Notes: a model not told the origin generated them from the sequence alone. 64,000 nt of DNA from Diplonema papillatum (GCA_030068145.1 JAPJBO010000777.1:44000-107999), one strand, 5' to 3'. Positions 10,294 to 23,849 are shown, counted from the stretch's first letter. Numbers and translations: made by a program.

Positions 10294-13200
10294 CGGCGCG
10301 CGCCCTCGGAAAAAATCAACAGCAGCAGCAGCAGCAGCAGCAGCAACTACAACAACGACAACCGACAACAAACAAACAGCAGCAGGGAGACGCCAAACAC
10401 TTTTATTTGGGCGTGGTTTATTTGTGTTCCCCGACGACGGTCCCGAAAATGGCACAGATTGGTGCCGGTTGTGCTACCGATCCGGACCAACTTGGCCCCG
10501 GCGGGCTTTTGTTTGCTATTTTTTGTTGTCAAATCCGAGCGACTTGTTTCGGCGAACCCGCCCGCGAGGGGTAGCCGCCGCGACCCGCGAGGCCCGAGAC
10601 AGACCGAAAAGGCGGAGTCGCAGCGGGCCTGTACACAGCGGTATCCCCAGCGCCGCCGATTTGAGTGTGGCTGCAAAGTCGCAAGGGCGAGGGCCCGGCG
10701 GCCGGACGGGCGCCAGCAGCTCGCGCCGCGTTCGAGGGCTCGAGTGTGCCAAAAACCCTGCGCAATGCGTTGCTATGTTTTTTGGCTGCCCACGGAGCCG
10801 GTGCACCCCCCGTCTGGCAGACTGTGACAGAGAGCAGCAACAGGCAATGCTTCGATGCGTTCCAGGGGGCAGTGCCGGCTCACCACGCCCGAGCGCAGCG
10901 GGGAAACGGGGCAACCCCCCGCCCCACTCGCACAGTCGGCCCCCGGCTTGTAGGCTGCCCCGTACCTTTCTCCCTCCCTCCTCGCCCGAAGAAACCTGTA
11001 ATCGATGCAGCTAGCTGAGGTATCGACTGCTTTTTTCCGACGATCCCGTGGGACGTACCTTTCTTATTGACCCTTCTCCAGGTCTGGGTGACTGTCGTCG
11101 GGTCGTCGAACAGCGAGTGCAAGACTAGCAAAGGCGGTTGGATCCTTCTTGGCGGCGGCTCGTCTTTCCATAAAAAAAACTGCATCTTCCCGGCTGCGTA
11201 CCCTGGCATGTTCTCGTGTTTCTGCTGTGGCGCTCTACATCAGGTCAAGGCAAGGAAAGGCTGGAGATTTCCGATCTCAACTAAATCTTCCGATTCGACC
11301 CGGAATATGCCGGCCACTTGATGTGCCATCATTTTGAGGGTGAGCGGGACTCACCCTTTGGATATGTTGCTTGCTATTAATCTACGGCGTGGAGAACGAA
11401 AGGGCAAAAAAAGAGCCTTCTTCGTTTCACAATCCAAACGGCAAAGCTAGTGGCAGAGGGTAGGTGACGGGCGTTCTACTGGCGTGCTGGCAGGAGCGGC
11501 TGTGGCTTCGGGAGCACTGGAGCCGCACAGGCAAGGGCTGCACATCGGAACCCGATGCACCATGACATCGGAAACCCTCTGTCATGATGCATCGGAAACC
11601 TCGAGGGCTACCGAGCGGAAACACCAGTGCCACGACACATCGAAACCAAAGGGCACACTGCGGTCGGCCAGTTCGCCACGAAAGCAAGACAACCTAGGGG
11701 AGGGGAAGATAAGACGGGCGATACCGTCCCTTTACGTACTTTACTTGAGAGACGGCGGTGCACTGTTTTGGCGGCGCACAGCGTTCAGCACGGATGTTAT
11801 GAGCGAGAGGGTGACTGAATCCGAGGAAACAGCACTTTGCTGCGGTCGCTCGTCGCAGTTGGGACTTTTTCTCGAGTGAAAAAGTTCGCTCAAATTGAAA
11901 GTTCGCTTGAGCGCCTCGGGCGCATAAACGCGAGGGTTGCAGCAAACACACAACGCAGGGGGCAGCCTTTACTGCTGCCAAAACACACACACACACACAC
12001 ACAGCACAAACACAATCTGCTTTGGTTCTTCGCTTACACCACCGTGTGTTGTTTTTTTCTCACTCAGGACTTTGACCTGTTGTGTTTGTGTGACTTGTCG
12101 TGTAGGGGTAAACCCACATGACCTCACGTCTGTTCAACATGTGGTTCGGTAGTTACAGCACTTGGGATCTCTTATGTTCTTTGTCGGGCAGCATCGTCGA
12201 GCATTTCCTTTCAAGCTGGCGCTTATGCAAAAAAAGGACGAGTCGTCAAGACGGTCAACTTGTTTCAGCTCAAGCGCCAAGTCTCAAGGTGCGCCACGCC
12301 TTAATGCTTTAGTTAGGGAAATCGGTAGCCATTGTTGCGATAGTGGGGAGTCACCGGCATGCCGAAGAGCACCACACTATACTTTGAGACTTCGCAACGG
12401 GCAGTCTCCTCAAGTATTTCCTGCAAAGCAGGTGCTTACACACTAATAAAATCCTCACTCCTATGCTTGTGTCTGTCACTCTCGTCCACCGCTCCTGCTC
12501 TGCTTGCCGCGCGCCGTATGGATGGAGTAAAAGGTGAAGTCAGAAAGCTGCTAATCTTGCTGCAGACCACATGAAGTGGCGCTTTTAGCTCGACCACGGT
12601 CAGCCCGGCCCAGTAAGCTTCGGTGACTTTCGGCATCGTCGATGGGAAGTGCGAACAAGTGGGAAGGGAGGGAGGGGAAGCAAGCTACTTCGTTTCCTTG
12701 GACGGATTGGGAACGGCAAACCTGTCGTTCGAATTATTATTAGTCTTCAAAGAAACAAGTTTATTTTCCTACAAAAAAAAAAAAGAAAAAGTCGTCGGAA
12801 ACACAAGAACAAGGGAAAGAATTCACTCGGTCTCGACGGAAGGAAAAATAAACCCGGGGGTAGGGGAGGGTCGCGGGGGGTAAAATGTTTCTTGGGTTTG
12901 AAGAGCGCGTGGGGGGGTAGGGAGGGAGGGTAAAGACACACGGTGCACTAGACATTCAATAGTGCAAGAAAACTGAACGTCGGACTGCCATGTCATGGGG
13001 TTTTCCCTCTCGTAAAATATTCTGTCGAAGAACTTTTCGCGGGGCGTGCATTGCAGATCCCCATGCGACCTACCAGACCCTTCCGAAAAGAGCTCTCGGT
13101 GTCAGCGAACATGCATGAGAGGCAGATAGTGCCTGACATTGCTAAGATTCCCCCCTCCGATCGCAACAAGAGTTCGATGCCGCGAGAAAACGAGGAATGA

Positions 13201-13517
13201 AAATCAACATTCCCAGCGTTTCATTTTTCTCAAACTGCCCAGCCTTCAAAGGGCAGCCTTAAAGTTCCGTGAGTGTGTTGCTTATGTGAAAAGGCATGGA
13301 CGTGCGCTGTCTGCAGAAGTGAAGAGCGAAGTGATCGCAGGCTTTGCCACACTGCTCAAACGTTGTTCCGTTCCTGAACTGAAGCTGACGAGTGCGCGAC
13401 TTCATGAGCGATGCTGCCTCTCGCGGTCCTCAGTTTGTGGAAGCATCCTTTTTGCAATCAATTCCTTCCTCCCTGGAGACAGTTTTTGTTACAGCTGAAA
13501 AGAATGTTGACAGCGGG

Positions 13518-15826
13518 TTAACCCGACCACACACAATTGACAATTTCTCCTTCGTCGGATGCCGTTCGCTCACGTGCGAAGGCGAGGAACCTGTTGTACC
13601 AGTACATCACCCACTCGCGCTGCAACGGCTCGAGCACATGCCACCGCTCCAGGAGGTGGAAGATGGTCTCCCGGACACCCGCGTTGTCGGCATTGTTGTA
13701 CACGAGGTACCGTAACACTACGGCTATCTCCCGCACAGCGTCGCTCCACCTCTCGTCGAGGCACAACCGGTGCGAGATGGCGTCGCTCGCCGCGACCGCC
13801 GCCTGCAGGCCGACGGCCTGCTTCTGCTGCGCAAGGTGCGAGGCGAAGTGGCTATCTCCCGCACAGCGTCGCTCCACCTCTCGTCGAGGCACAACCGGTG
13901 CGAGATGGCGTCGCTCGCCGCGACCGCCGCCTGCAGGCCGACGGCCTGCTTCTGCTGCGCAAGGTGCGAGGCGAAGTGCACAAACCAATTTTCAAGTACG
14001 ACTGTCAACGGCCGAGCCCCAACTTGTTGGTCAGTCAGCGCGGAAGACAGCGCGCTGGCACTTCCGTTGGGGAGGACCGCTCGGTTGCTGGCCGACGGCG
14101 ACGAAGGGTATAGTAACTGAATGAGGTCCAGAGACACACGAGACGACATCGCATGGAAAGGCGTAAGCGTCGAGTCGAACCAGCGCATGAGCACCTCGCT
14201 TGCAGACGACCGTTCCGTGGAGGAAAGGGCGGCCAAGCTTTCCACGATGGCCACCAAGGCGGGGTACTTCCGACCAAGCCAAGCGTCAGGGACTCGACCC
14301 GTTCGCCGCAGTTCGCGGATGCCGCGCACGCGCTCAATTTCGCGAAAACCGGCGAACATCTCGAACGCGATGATCCCGACGGAGTACTCGTCCACCAGGC
14401 AAGAATACTCCGTCGTCGTCTCTTGCTCCGGCGCGCAGTACAGAGGCGTGCCGACCCCGCGGCTCCGTTTCAACGGAGTCGCCTGCTTCGAACAAAGCGG
14501 CGGCCGTTGGCTTTCGCCCGCGGCGACGACAACTGTGTCTGAAGGCGAGGGTCTGCACGACGCGCGTTCGGGCTGCCGACACGTTGCGGACAGCCGTTCT
14601 TTTTGCGACGAGGGCTCATCGAGGGTCCAACATTCGCTCGCGGAGGCTGGACGACTGAAGCGGGTCGCGGGGCTGCCCGCGTACTCTTCCCGTTCGAAGG
14701 ACGCGAGGCCAAAGTCTCCGACTTTGATCCCGACGCTGCTGCCGGTGTCCGCTATGGGGTGCGCGCCCGAGTCGAAGAAGACGTTTTCGGGCTTCAAGTC
14801 GCGGTGGACGACGCCCTGCCGGTGGATGTAGTCGACCGATTCCAAGAGCTGCCGAAGGACCGCCAGGCCCAGCCGGAAGCCCTCCGGCGACGAGGTGAAC
14901 ACGCGGCTCTTGATGCACTCGCGCAGCGTGCGCTCGTCGCAGTACTCCATTTGGATGTAGCAGCGCCGCGACTGCTTCTTCACCCCGGCCTCACCCTCCT
15001 CCGGCGGGGCCTCTGCCACGTCTTCGAACCAAGCGCCGTAGTACCGCACGACGCGCGGGTGCTGCAGCTGGGCGAGCGCCCGGATCTCCGCCTTCGCGTG
15101 CGCCTCCGACTTCGAGTCCGAGCGGAACGGGATCTGCTTCACCGCGTACATCGCATTGTCCACCACGTTCCGGCACCGCCAGACCTGCCCCTGCCCGCCT
15201 TCCCCCAGCAGCGTCGGGGCGGCGAAGCTCTCCGCGAACCGCGACGCGCCGCTTCCGCCCGGGTGCCCGGCTGGGCGACTCCCCCCGTCTGCGGCCGCGA
15301 GCCTCGCGGATCGCCGATTGCTCCGCGGGAGCAGCTGCCGGTCGATGGCCGCAAGGAATTCGGTGTCGTCGTCGTCGTTGTCACCACCGTCGGCGCTGGA
15401 GCTGCCCTCGGCCCCGCGGGTCAGCGGGGCCACCATCCTGCCCGCAGGCGGGCGTCTTTTCCACGCGTCCGCCAGCCTGCCTCCGGTGCTCGACGACACG
15501 GCCGAGTCCCGCATGCCGCCATGTGACGCATCCATATCCCCATCCACATCCGTGGTCCCCGATGGGTCGCTGTCTGTGCACTGCGAGCACAGCGACGACC
15601 CCGCTGGTTGCACGTCTTCCGCACCGGGCAGAAGCCGTGTTTTCCACGCGGCAGCTAATCTCCCTCCGGTGCTCGACGACACGGCCGAGTCCCGCATGCC
15701 GCCATGCGACGCATCCAGGGTCCGTGATCCATCCGAGGTGTCCTGCCGGTCTGCAGTGGTGCGTGAGGGGCTGTCGTTGCAAACAGTGCGTGGGGGGAAA
15801 CCTTTAGCCAGAGCACTGTCTCTCAT
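13518..15826 (-). pseudogene. eIF2alpha-type protein kinase, array copy 3, frameshifted
   Basis: From ATG 15826 the frame matches copies 1 and 2 through the whole kinase domain. The duplicated 128-bp block (128 is not a multiple of 3) then shifts the frame, so the open frame ends at 13724 after 700 codons with an unrelated arginine/serine-rich tail. The normal C-terminal segment survives out of phase at 13518 onward. The catalytic domain itself is intact, so a protein with an altered C terminus could still be made. Confidence 0.85.
13723..13978. repeat. 128-bp tandem duplication inside kinase copy 3
   Basis: The block starting GCTATCTCCC at 13723 is repeated exactly at 13851. It occurs once in units 1 and 2. 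It covers the C-terminal coding segment around SHRLCLDE and causes the frameshift. Confidence 0.97.
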
Positions 15827-16101
15827 GCATGGTTGATGCTAGCATCAAGTCTTCTTCGAGGAAGATGTTGTCTAGAAAAGGGGGTGGGATTTCTTGGTAC
15901 AGAATCCTACCTCTAACCTCTAACCTGCAAAATTGTTGAAAACGAAAGAGAAGAGGTCTGAGATCCCTACCATCTTAGCCTAAGGGGTATTGTCAGGATC
16001 TTAGGGCATAACAAACAGGCAGCGGGGGGGCCGTTGATATTGGTGGTTTTGAGGGATAAGGAAAAGTAAGAAGCGCGGGGGGGGCGGGGGCGGGGACATA
16101 C

Positions 16102-16363
16102 CTCCGACGTTCAACTCGACCACGTCGCCGGGTGCAGGCGGCGGGGCCGCCGCGCGGCCGCCGCCGCGCTCGACATGCTCGCGGAAAGCGTGCTTTTCGG
16201 CCTCGAACAGTCGCCGCTCCTCTTCGAGCAGCCGCCGCTCCTCTTCGAGCAGCCGCCGCTCCTCCCCCAGCGTCGCCCGCCCGTGCTCGAGCGCGCCGAC
16301 CTCCGCCGCCACCGCGGCCCGGATCGCGTCGACGTGCCCGTAAATGCCGTCAAGGGTTTCCAT
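16102..16363 (-). CDS. Orphan coiled-coil/BTB first exon (unit 3)
   Basis: Third copy of the METLDG to GDVVELNVGG exon with the GTATGT donor, unchanged although the neighbouring kinase copy 3 is damaged. Confidence 0.58.
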
Positions 16364-18036
16364 CGGCGCGCGCCCTCGGAAAAAATCAACAGCAGCAGCA
16401 GCAGCAGCAGCAGCAACTACAACAACGACAACCGACAACAAACAAACAGCAGCAGGGAGACGCCAAACACTTTTATTTGGGCGTGGTTTATTTGTGTTCC
16501 CCGACGACGGTCCCGAAAATGGCACAGATTGGTGCCGGTTGTGCTACCGATCCGGACCAACTTGGCCCCGGCGGGCTTTTGTTTGCTATTTTTTGTTGTC
16601 AAATCCGAGCGACTTGTTTCGGCGAACCCGCCCGCGAGGGGTAGCCGCCGCGACCCGCGAGGCCCGAGACAGACCGAAAAGGCGGAGTCGCAGCGGGCCT
16701 GTACACAGCGGTATCCCCAGCGCCGCCGATTTGAGTGTGGCTGCAAAGTCGCAAGGGCGAGGGCCCGGCGGCCGGACGGGCGCCAGCAGCTCGCGCCGCG
16801 TTCGAGGGCTCGAGTGTGCCAAAAACCCTGCGCAATGCGTTGCTATGTTTTTTGGCTGCCCACGGAGCCGGTGCACCCCCCGTCTGGCAGACTGTGACAG
16901 AGAGCAGCAACAGGCAATGCTTCGATGCGTTCCAGGGGGCAGTGCCGGCTCACCACGCCCGAGCGCAGCGGGGAAACGGGGCAACCCCCCGCCCCACTCG
17001 CACAGTCGGCCCCCGGCTTGTAGGCTGCCCCGTACCTTTCTCCCTCCCTCCTCGCCCGAAGAAACCTGTAATCGATGCAGCTAGCTGAGGTATCGACTGC
17101 TTTTTTCCGACGATCCCGTGGGACGTACCTTTCTTATTGACCCTTCTCCAGGTCTGGGTGACTGTCGTCGGGTCGTCGAACAGCGAGTGCAAGACTAGCA
17201 AAGGCGGTTGGATCCTTCTTGGCGGCGGCTCGTCTTTCCATAAAAAAACTGCATCTTCCCGGCTGCGTACCCTGGCATGTTCTCGTGTTTCTGCTGTGGC
17301 GCTCTACATCAAGCTAAGGCAAGGAAAGGCTGGAGATTTCCGATCTCAACTAAATCTTCCGATTCGACCCGGAATATGCCGGCCACTTGATGTGCCATCA
17401 TTTTGTTAGTGAGCGGGACTCACCCTTTGGATATGTTGCTTGCTATTAATCTACGGCGTGGAGAACGAAAGGGCAAAAAAAGAGCCTTCTTCGTTTCACA
17501 ATCCAAACGGCAAAGCTAGTGGCAGAGGGTAGGTGACGGGCGTTCTACTGGCGTGCTGGCAGGAGCGGCTGTGGCTTCGGGAGCACTGGAGCCGCACAGG
17601 CAAGGGCTGCACATCGGAACCCGATGCACCATGACATCGGAAACCCTCTGTCATGATGCATCGGAAACCTCGAGGGCTACCGAGCGGAAACACCAGTCGA
17701 AACCAAAGGGCACACTGCGGTCGGCCAGTTCGCCACGAAAGCAAGACAACCTAGGGGAGGGGAAGATAAGACGGGCGATACCGTCCCTTTACGTACTTTA
17801 CTTGAGAGACGGCGGTGCACTGTTTTGGCGGCGCACAGCGTTCAGCACGGATGTTATGAGCGAGAGGGTGACTGAATCCGAGGAAACAGCACTTTGCTGC
17901 GGTCGCTCGTCGCAGTTGGGACTTTTTCTCGAGTGAAAAAGTTCGCTCAAATTGAAAGTTCGCTTGAGCGCCTCGGGCGCATAAACGCGAGGGTTGCAGC
18001 AAACACACAACGCAGGGGGCAGCCTTTACTGCTGCC

Positions 18037-18487
<451 letters not shown>

Positions 18488-19650
18488 GAAAATTGTCAAC
18501 TGTGTGTGCGCGTTCGGGTTAACCCGCTGTCAACATTCTTTTCAGCTGCAACAAAAACTGTCTCCAGGGAGGAAGGAATTGATTGCAAAAAGGATGCTTC
18601 CACAAACTGAGGACCGCGAGAGGCAGCATCACTCATGAAGTCGCGCACTCGTCAGCTTCAGTTCAGGAACGGAACAACGTTTCCACCTGTCGAGCAGTGT
18701 GGCAAAGCCTGCGATCACTTCGCTCTTCACTTCTGCAGACAGCGCACGTCCATGCCTTTTCACTTAAGCAACACACTCACGGAACTTTAAGGCTGCCCTT
18801 TGAAGGCTGGGCAGTTTGAGAAAAATGAAACGCTGGGAATGTTGATTTTCATTCCTCGTTTTCTCGCGGCATCGAACTCTTGTTGCGATCGGAGGGGGGA
18901 ATCTTAGCAATGTCAGGCACTATCTGCCTCTCATGCATGTTCGCTGACACCGAGAGCTCTTTTCGGAAGGGTCTGGTAGGTCGCATGGGGATCTGCAATG
19001 CACGCCCCGCGAAAAGTTCTTCGACAGAATATTTCGAGACTGGAGGTCCTATGAACATGCAATGTGAATAGCCTCTATTCGAGCCAACCCGGCTTTTCTT
19101 GCAACAATTATGAAACTGTATTGTTTTTGGACTGGATAATATTGCGGATATAACTTTTCTCCCGCCTGCCAGTAGGCAGGGGCGTGGCAGAGTGAGCGGG
19201 TGACGGCCTTCAGGCCAGTAGGCCCGGGTTCGAACCCCGCTCACCGCACTTTTCCGGCCGACTGTTGTTCTCGAGATTTCTTGCGTTCCGGGGTCTAATG
19301 TGCCCGAAATTTGCGTTGTTTGTTTCGAAGTCTCTCAGTATCTCGCGGTATTTGGGTCACCCCGTCGCCCCGGCCGAACTTCGGTTCGTGCCCGAACTTT
19401 TTTTTAGTACCAGCGCAGCCTGACTCGGTCCTGAGCGCTTAGCGCCAGAACTTAGCAACGCCCGAACTTAGCAACGCCCAAACTTAGCATCACTCGAACT
19501 TAGCATTGCCCGAACTTAGCTTCGCCCGAACTTTACTGTTCCCGAACTTTAGCTGCTGCCTCCAGTCTCGCCACGCGCCGGCCTTAGCCGAGCGCACGTA
19601 CTTTACGAGAGGGAAAACCCCATGACATGGCAGTCCGACGTTCAGTTTCA
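18488..19650. repeat. Inverted copy of the kinase 3' flank
   Basis: The plus strand here matches the reverse complement of unit positions about 1091-1660. It includes the last kinase codons and the GGGTTAACCCG motif. Homology runs 18488-19040 and resumes at about 19597-19648 after an insertion. A more diverged piece of the same flank recurs at about 19690-19750. The orientation is opposite to that expected from the adjacent kinase copy at 20127-23849, so an inversion or inverted duplication has occurred. Confidence 0.85.
19041..19596 (+). mobile_element. SINE-like insertion with tRNA-like head
   Basis: It interrupts the inverted kinase flank between GAATATTT and TTTACGAG. It contains an A-box-like TGGCAGAGTGAGC (19185) and a B box GGGTTCGAACCCC (19226) at tRNA-like spacing, then a TTTT run near 19250. 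The downstream part ends in tandem CCCGAACTTAGCAAC-type repeats (about 19445-19550). A tRNA-like head, unrelated body and simple-repeat tail are the layout of a tRNA-derived SINE. Acceptor-stem pairing is poor, so it is not a working tRNA gene. The target duplication is at most 2-3 T residues. Confidence 0.5.
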
Positions 19651-20126
19651 TCGGAAAGCGAAGATCCAAGGATCTTCTGCGCTGAGAAAAAGAGGACGCC
19701 GCGAACTGAGAGCCGAGAGGCGGCATCGCTTATGAAGTCACGCGCTCGAACGTCATCAGTATCCCCCCGACCGCGTCGGTTTGAATAGTGAACTACAAAT
19801 GGATGGTTATTCGTTGAACGGGCGTATTGGGCATACTTGGCCCCATGCGCCAGTGTCGCCAACTGCTCAACTTCGCCAGCTTTTCCGAGCTTTTACGTGA
19901 CGTCGGGTTATCACACTGTAACCTGTTTTGTCCAAACTGCTGCTATTTCTAGCACGGGTCAATCCCTGAACCAAGCACGAACAGAGTCGTTAATAGGCTG
20001 CCCTCGTTTCCAGAGGACACAGTCGGTCGCCGTCAGAACAGGTCGTTATCGCGAAGACCCCACCTCCTTTCACAGATACTGGCAACCGTCGCGGTATCGC
20101 GACTTCAGGACAAGCCAGGAAACTAG
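19651..20126. other. 3' flank of kinase copy 4
   Basis: It contains a diverged fragment of the unit 3' flank (about 19690-19750). Otherwise no feature recognised. Confidence 0.5.
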
Positions 20127-23100
20127 CTAAGGCAAGGGAGACTGGGTGTCATCCTGAACTGGCGAGTCCGCGTCCGGCAAAGGGGACGGAGCTCTGCCGA
20201 TGGGGTGCAAGGAGTCGTTCGAAGGTGAGGTCGACGCGAGCCACGAAAGCGACGACTTTTCGCTGGGGGACGCGACGGGATCCGCCGGCGCTGCCGTGTC
20301 CGGACTGGGCTCGGTACGTGCACCTCGTCGGTCATCGGATGCCGTCAAAATGGGTTGTCGCTCACCTGCGAAGGCGAGGAACCTGTTGTACCAGTACAGC
20401 ACCCACCTGCGGAGGTCCTCCTGCAACGGCTCGAGCTCAAGCAGCCGCTCCATGAGGTGGAGGATGGTCTTCCGGACACCCGCGTTGTCGGCATTGTTGT
20501 ACACGAGGTACCGTAACACTACGGCTATCTCCCGCACAGCGTGGCTCCACTTCTCGTCGAGGCACAACCGGTGCGAGATGACGTCGCTCGCCGCGACCAC
20601 CGCCTGCAGGCCGACGGCCTGCTTCTGCTGCGCAAGGTGCGAGGTGAAGTGCGCAAACCAATTTTCAAGTGCGACGAACACATCGACTGTCAACGGCCGA
20701 GCCCCAACTTGTTGGTCAGTCAGCGCGGGAAACAGCGCGCTGGCACTTCCGTTGGGGAGGACCGCTCGGTTGCTGGCCGACGGCGACGTAGGGGATAGTA
20801 ACTGAATGAGGTCTGCGCGTCCGGATGCACCAAAGGTTTCGCCCCGGTGCGCCGTCTCGAGGGGCGAGAAGAAGGACGGCAGAGACACACGAGACGACAT
20901 CGCATGGAAAGGCGTAAGCGTCGAGTGCGTGGCGTCGAACCGGCGCATGAGCACCTCGCTTGCAGACGACCGTTCCATGGAGGAAAGGGCGGTCAAGCTT
21001 TCCACGATGGCCACCAAGGCGGGGTACTTCCGACCAAGCCAAGCGTCAGGGACTCGACCCGTTCGCCGCAGTTCGAGGATGCCGCGCACGCGCTCAATTT
21101 CGCGAAAACCGGCGAACATCTCGAACGCGATGATCCCGACGGAGTACTCGTCCACCAGGCAAGAATACTCCGTCGTCGCCTCTTGCTCCGGCGCGCAGTA
21201 CAGAGGCGTGCCGACCCCGCGGCTCCGTTTCAACGGAGTCGCCGGCATCGGAACCAAGCGGCCCCCGTCTTTGACAACCGCCCACGCAGACGATCCACTG
21301 GGCTCTACATTCTGCAAAGGAGGAGGCCTGTGCACGTGTTTACAGTGCAAGGATCCCGTCCGTTCTCTGCAGCTGCACGTTGAGGACACGGGCGTGGCCG
21401 CCTGCTTCGAACAAAGCGGCGGCCGTTGGCTTTCGCCCGCGGCGACGACAACTGTGTCTGAAGGCGAGGGTCTGCACGACGCGCGTTCGGGCTGCCGACA
21501 CGTTGCGGACAGCCGTTCTTTTTGCGACGAGGGCTCATCGAGGGTCCAACATTCGCTCGCGGAGGCTGGACGACTGAAGCGGGTCGCGGGGCTGCCCGCG
21601 TACTCTTCCCGTTCGAAGGACGCGAGGCCAAAGTCTCCGACTTTGATCCCGACGCTGCTGCCGGTGTCCGCTATGGGGTGCGCGCCCGAGTCGAAGAAGA
21701 CGTTTTCGGGCTTCAAGTCGCGGTGGACGACGCCCTGCCGGTGGATGTAGTCGACCGATTCCAAGAGCTGCCGAAGGACCGCCAGGCCCAGCCGGAAGCC
21801 CTCCGGCGACGAGGTGAACACGCGGCTCTCGATGCACTCGCGCAGCGTGCGCTCGTCGCAGTACTCCATTTGGATGTAGCAGCGCCGCGACAAGCGGCCG
21901 TCCGGCTTCTTCTTCCGCCGCCGGGGCTTCTTCACCCCGGCCTCACCCTCCTCCGGCGGGGCCTCTGCCCCGTCTTCGAACCAAGCGCCGTAGTACCGCA
22001 CGACGCGCGGGTGCTGCAGCCGGGCGAGCGCCCGGATCTCCGCCTTCACGTGCGCCTCCGACTTCGAGTCCTAGCGGAACGGGATCTGCTTCACCGCGTA
22101 CATCGCCCCGTCAACCACGTTCCGGCACCGCCAGACCTGCCCCTGCCCGCCTTCCCCCAGCAGCGTCGGGGCGGCGAAGCTCTCCGCGAACCGCGACGGC
22201 CGCTGCACCGCGGAGTGCGCCGGCGCCTGCACCACCAACGCGACGCGGCCCGGTGCAACCGCACCCACCGGGGCCCGCGCCCCGTGGGCCCCTCGCTGGC
22301 TGCCCCCGGACGCCTGCCGGCGCGGCGGCCGCTCGACGACGCCGCTTCCGCCCGGGTGCCCGGCTGGGCGACTCCCCCCGTCTGCGGCCGCGAGCCTCGC
22401 GGATCGCCGATTGCTCCGCGGGAGCAGCAGCCGGTCGATGGCCGCAAGGAATTCGGTGTCGTCGTCGTCGTTGTCACCCCCGTCGGCGCTGGAGCTGCCC
22501 TCGGCCCCCAGCATGTCGAGCATCGACGCCTTCAGCTCGCTGTTCGCGGTGCCGAGCAGGAGGTGCTTCAAGAGCATCCTCCGCCTCCTATCATCGACGG
22601 CAGGGCGCGCGCGGGTCTTCCCACAGCTAGGCTCCTCCCGCGCACCGTCGTTTCCTTCTAAGGACGACCAATGGCTGCGTCTCCTGGCACATCCCGCCCG
22701 ACAGCCCCGTGGGCGGGCGCGGGCCAGCGGGGCCACCATCCTGCCCGCAGGCGGGCGTCTTTTCCACGCGTCCACCAGCCTGCCTCCGGTGCTCGACGAC
22801 ACGGCCGAGTCCCGCATGCCGCCATGTGACGCATCCATATCCCCATCCACATCCGTGGTCCCCGATCGATCCGAGAGGTCGCTGTCTGTGCACTGCGAGC
22901 ACAGCGACGACCCCGCTGGTTGCACGTCTTCCGCACCGGGCAGAAGCCGTGTTTTCCACGCGGCAGCTAATCTCCCTCCGGTGCTCGACGACACGGCCGA
23001 GTCCCGCATGCCGCCATGCGACGCATCCAGGGTCCGTGATCCATCCGAGGTGTCCTGCCGGTCTCTGTCTGAGCACTGCGACCACACAGACGACTCCGAT

Positions 23101-23753
23101 GGTTCTGCCACTTTAGCTCGCGTCGCTTCCGCAGCTGGCTGAAGCCGGGTTTTCCACGCCTCCGCCAATCTACCTCCGGTGCTTGACGACACGGCCGAGT
23201 CCCGCATGCCGTCATGCGACACATCTAAGGTCCGTGATCGATCCGAGGTGTCCTGCCGGTCGCTGTCTGAGCACTGCGAGCACAGAGACGACTCCGACGG
23301 TCCTGTCACTCTAGCGTGCTGCGTCGCTGCCGCGACTGGCTGAAGCCGGGTTTTCCACGCCTCTGTCAATCTACCTCCGGTGCTTGACGACGCGGCTGCA
23401 CCGCGCAAGCTGCCGGCCGCCGGTTCCGAGCCATCTACGGCTTCCGGTTCCAGAGACAGCTGCTGGTTGCTGACCCCGAAGCTGAAGCATGCAGGGCAGC
23501 CGCCTGGGGCAGCCGCGGAAGCGTGGCCATCCCCCTCAGCAGTTCCCCTCTTCTCGGTGCTGGCCGTGCTGCTCTGGCTGCCCGCCGGACGGTCGGCCTG
23601 CGGCAAAGCGGCCCTCGCCCCACAAACCGGGCCGCTCCTCCGGCCGAGCAACACCGCCCCCCGAAAGTCCAGCGCCCCGCCGCTGCCTGCCAGCACCGCC
23701 TCGCCGGCTCTACGGGCCGTCGACCCTTTCCCCCCCCTCTCCCGCAAGCTCTC

Positions 23754-23785
<32 letters not shown>

Positions 23786-23849
23786 CGGGTGCGTGCGCCC
23801 GCCGTCGCGGGGCCGAGCCCGCATCGCCTCCGGTCGCGACACTCAGCAT
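20127..23849 (-). pseudogene. Longer eIF2alpha-type kinase copy with in-frame TAG
   Basis: ATG 23849 opens a frame of about 1,240 codons with one internal stop, TAG at 22071-22073, where copies 1-3 have a serine codon (TCG, after AVKQIPFR). The N terminus is about 500 residues longer than in the array copies and has four SSSTGGRL-type repeats and a poly-Ala run. Relative to the array copies there are extra in-frame segments: a basic PRRRKKKPDG stretch in the beta4-beta5 region, about 54 residues before the activation segment, and about 22 residues after RVSLPSFF. HRDLKPEN, DFG and APE motifs are conserved. It resembles the ancestral long form; the array copies look like internally deleted derivatives. 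The stop falls between the catalytic lysine and the rest of the domain, so readthrough or recoding would be needed for activity. Confidence 0.8.

Noticed and set aside
19185-19250. Functional tRNA gene
   Set aside because: B box is perfect but the acceptor stem does not pair and no proper anticodon arm forms.
22071-22073. TAG as a sense codon in this organism
   Set aside because: Only one case here, and the intron 3 LINE frame apparently uses TAG as its stop; a nonsense mutation is simpler.
20127-23849. Extra blocks of the long kinase copy being retained introns
   Set aside because: The blocks are in frame and lack GT...AG ends; alignment with the short copies suggests deletions at 1-4 bp microhomologies.
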